From contig NZ_QJRG01000048.1 in assembly GCF_004025535.1 (NCBI RefSeq), positions 498,933-562,932 of the forward strand: DNA of 64,000 bases, read 5' to 3'. The stretch is from Pseudomonas alkylphenolica (lineage in GTDB: Bacteria > Pseudomonadota > Gammaproteobacteria > Pseudomonadales > Pseudomonadaceae). The position numbers and the translations under genes are program-made. Below are positions 62,398-64,000 of this stretch, in pieces. The notes under the pieces were generated by a model that had not been told where the DNA came from, searched no databases, and saw only the letters and a list, made by a program, of their open reading frames with translations. How positions within the stretch are numbered: position 1 is the first letter of the stretch; every line of letters begins with the position of its first letter.

Positions 62398-62817
62398 ATG
62401 AACACGTCTGAGTTCAAGCTTTTTGTGGAAAATGAACGCAAAAAACTATTGGCGAATCAGAATTTCAGCAGAGCCAAAGAGGTGGGGAAACGAAAACCAG
62501 GTCATCCGCCTGTACGACTTAGGAATTGGCTCTGTACCCGGGCATTCACCGCCGCTCTAGGTGTTGAAATTCTAGTAAGAGACGGTCAGACCTACGCTCA
62601 GGCAATTGCTACGATTTCGGGGATATTCCACTACAGCACGCGCCAAGTCGAGCGCTTCAGGAGGAAAGCAAGATCCATTCACGTCGTAGGTCAGCCGATG
62701 GCATCTTGGAAACCTCTGGAGAATTACCAGCCTTGGTCCGCCCATCCGTTTCCACCCGCCACCACAAAAACCCCACAACAGACGCGCCCAAACGAAGTCG
62801 ACGGTGAGCAACCCTAA
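62398..62817 (+). CDS. Unknown island protein with helix-turn-helix-like segment
   Basis: 139 residues from ATG 62398 (CGGAG 7 bases upstream). The middle part YAQAIATISGIFHYSTRQVERFRRKAR is basic and helical, with the look of a DNA-binding element. N- and C-termini are polar, ending in a Pro/Thr-rich tail. I do not recognise a family. It lies between the integrase remnant and the AlpA-type gene, in the usual place for control genes of such islands. Confidence 0.7.
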   Translation: MNTSEFKLFVENERKKLLANQNFSRAKEVGKRKPGHPPVRLRNWLCTRAFTAALGVEILVRDGQTYAQAIATISGIFHYSTRQVERFRRKARSIHVVGQPMASWKPLENYQPWSAHPFPPATTKTPQQTRPNEVDGEQP

Positions 62818-62903
62818 TTGATGTCGGTGCCAAACATAGAATCTGCGCCGTAAATGTATAGCCAGACCTTCAAAGAACGCTCGTAAGAGCTAAGGAGCTG
62901 GCC

Positions 62904-63101
62904 ATGTCACAATCTACCCCTCTCTCCCGCCGTATCCTTCGACTGCCTGAAGTCATGGCCACCGTTGGCTTTGGTCGCGCCCATATCTACAACCTGATGG
63001 CAACTGGACGCTTCCCCCAAGCCAAGCGAATTGGAGTCAGGGCCGTAGGCTGGGATTCGTGGGAAATCGAGGTCTGGATTGCGCAACATCTGGAGGGCTA
63101 A
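62904..63101 (+). CDS. AlpA-family regulator/excisionase-like
   Basis: 65 residues: LRLPEVMATVGFGRAHIYNLMATGRFPQAKRIGVRAVGWDSWEIEVWI, the MerR-like wing of AlpA proteins. These act as activators of integrase or excision in P4-like elements. AAGGAG lies 7 bases upstream. It is followed 5 bases later by the next gene. Confidence 0.9.
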   Translation: MSQSTPLSRRILRLPEVMATVGFGRAHIYNLMATGRFPQAKRIGVRAVGWDSWEIEVWIAQHLEG

Positions 63102-63106
63102 AAAAA

Positions 63107-63490
63107 ATGGCCCACCAAAAGCACATAAAACCAGCAAGCCACTCCCTTTCGTGCAAATGGAAGTCCGAGCGCTCTGCCCCACCAAGCCTCCATGAAGTTT
63201 TCGATGCTATCGAGCACGATGATGCCCCTTTGGACCAACAACGGCAGGCAATCATGCGCCTCTATCAGTTGATATTGGATGCCTATCAGGCTGAATCGTT
63301 AGCCCTTCTTGACCTGCCTGATGAAGCAGTCGCCCTGGGCTTCCTCGACACCGTCGACGCGCTGGCAGTCGCCCCCATTTTCGAAGACGACACCACCCAA
63401 TATCAGGGCGCATTGTTAGCCGCCCGCAAAGTCGTTGGGCTGATAAATGCAGGCCATGTAACGTTTCGAGTCAGTTCGGAGTGGGCCTGA
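63107..63490 (+). CDS. Unknown acidic island protein
   Basis: 127 residues from ATG 63107 (GGAGGG 9 bases upstream). The N-terminus is basic, the rest mostly helical and acidic (LHEVFDAIEHDDAPLDQQRQAIMRLYQLILDAY). No family recognised. It lies 5 bases after alpA and 2 bases before the primase, so it is in the same transcript. Confidence 0.7.
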   Translation: MAHQKHIKPASHSLSCKWKSERSAPPSLHEVFDAIEHDDAPLDQQRQAIMRLYQLILDAYQAESLALLDLPDEAVALGFLDTVDALAVAPIFEDDTTQYQGALLAARKVVGLINAGHVTFRVSSEWA

Positions 63491-63492
63491 CC

Positions 63493-64000
63493 ATGGACGA
63501 CATATTCGCCTTTCTCGACGTAATGCAAGCCACGTTTGGTCGGCTGGATTTTTTACCTGTAGCAGACGGAAAAATTCACCGTTTTCACGTTCCCGGCGAC
63601 CGGCATGGAAGCAAAAATGGCGTCTATCAGCTTTTCCCTGAAGGCATCGTCTCGGGTTGGTACGGCAGCTGGAGAGATGCGGGCAACTGGCACAACTGGA
63701 GCAGTCGCCAGCCGGCCAATCCAATTGAAGCCGAGCTGATGCGTCAGCGCAGTGAGCAGGTCAACCACCTGCGGGATGCAGACCTCAAAAAAAAGCACCA
63801 AGAGACCGCCGAAAACGCTCAACGAATATGGCGGGATGCTTGTCCCGCCGACCCCAATCATCCCTATTTGGTCGCCAAGGGATGCCAACCGCATGACCTA
63901 CGTCAGATGGGGCCCATGTTGCTGGTGCCGCTGTACCACGAAGGGCAACTGGTGAACCTGCAACGCATCTTCCCGAACGGCTCCAAGTGGTTCCTTGAGG
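63493..64000 (+). CDS. Island primase/helicase (partial, cut by window end)
   Basis: 169 open codons from ATG 63493 run off the window. HGSKNGVYQLFPEGIVSGWYGSWRDA is the N-terminal zinc-less DnaG-like leader region seen in P4-type primases. HPYLVAKGCQPHDLRQMGPMLLVPLYHEGQLVNLQRIFPNGSKWFL begins the Toprim domain. These proteins replicate the element or support its copying. The helicase part, if present, lies outside the window. Confidence 0.88.
   Translation, partial: MDDIFAFLDVMQATFGRLDFLPVADGKIHRFHVPGDRHGSKNGVYQLFPEGIVSGWYGSWRDAGNWHNWSSRQPANPIEAELMRQRSEQVNHLRDADLKKKHQETAENAQRIWRDACPADPNHPYLVAKGCQPHDLRQMGPMLLVPLYHEGQLVNLQRIFPNGSKWFLE

Larger units (their letters stand above)
60690..64000 (+). 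mobile_element. Left end of an integrative genomic element
   Basis: From the integrase onwards the gene content is mobile: integrase, broken integrase, unknown gene, AlpA-type regulator, unknown gene and primase start. Composition also shifts toward A+T relative to the preceding core genes. No tRNA is visible at the left edge, so the attachment site is not identified; the start coordinate is approximate. The right end lies outside the window. Confidence 0.75.

Overview
The window is GC-rich chromosomal DNA with the gene content and repeats of a Pseudomonas, most likely of the P. putida group (inference). Supporting signs are REP elements of the form GTGGGAGCGGGTTTACCCGCGA in inverted pairs, a CupE/Csu-type pilus operon, a PA0491-PA0496-like pxp/biotin operon, the preT-preA pyrimidine cluster, and the ahpC/ahpF, gor and galU block. 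No rRNA, tRNA or CRISPR array was found.

Layout. 0-4.4 kb: the left-cut end of a minus-strand operon (pxpA, small biotin carrier, biotin carboxylase, PxpB-like subunit) divergent from its LysR gene. 4.4-6.6 kb: a YegP-family protein and an orphan membrane histidine kinase. 6.7-13.1 kb: a seven-gene spore-coat-U chaperone-usher pilus operon (four small subunits, chaperone, usher, two-domain tip protein). 13.2-18.6 kb: zapE, prpE, a leucine-rich-repeat protein kinase and a YebC paralogue. 18.6-22.5 kb: a FAD amine oxidase, an OPA-type transporter and a LysR gene that look like an aminophosphonate module. 22.6-29.9 kb: a complete reductive pyrimidine degradation cluster around a 324-bp divergent promoter region. 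29.9-41 kb: DUF2784, tam, a GNAT enzyme, DNA polymerase II, an MFS/LysR pair, a LysR/LysE pair, a secreted helical-repeat protein and an overlapping azlC-azlD-araC unit. 41-45.8 kb: ahpF, ahpC, gor and galU. 46-55.1 kb: a UvrD-like helicase, pirin, pgm, then an overlapping FAN1-like nuclease and nuclease-helicase pair. 55.2-58.1 kb: a two-gene operon of an unknown protein and a MocR-type regulator that appears to have lost its PLP-contacting residues. 58.5-60.7 kb: a medium-chain oxidoreductase and its divergent LysR gene.

60.7-64 kb is the left end of an integrative element: tyrosine integrase, a broken second integrase, an unknown gene, an AlpA-type regulator, another unknown gene and the start of a primase. 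Its cargo lies beyond the window.

How the genes work together. Uracil or thymine enters through the NCS1 carrier, is reduced by PreT-PreA, opened by the dihydropyrimidinase and decarbamoylated to a beta-amino acid. AhpF recharges AhpC, and Gor keeps glutathione reduced. Pgm and GalU supply glucose-1-phosphate and UDP-glucose. The FAN1-like nuclease and the helicase probably act together in DNA repair. The least explained pieces are the degenerate MocR/unknown pair, the role of biotin carboxylation in the pxp operon, the LRR kinase and the island whose cargo is cut off.
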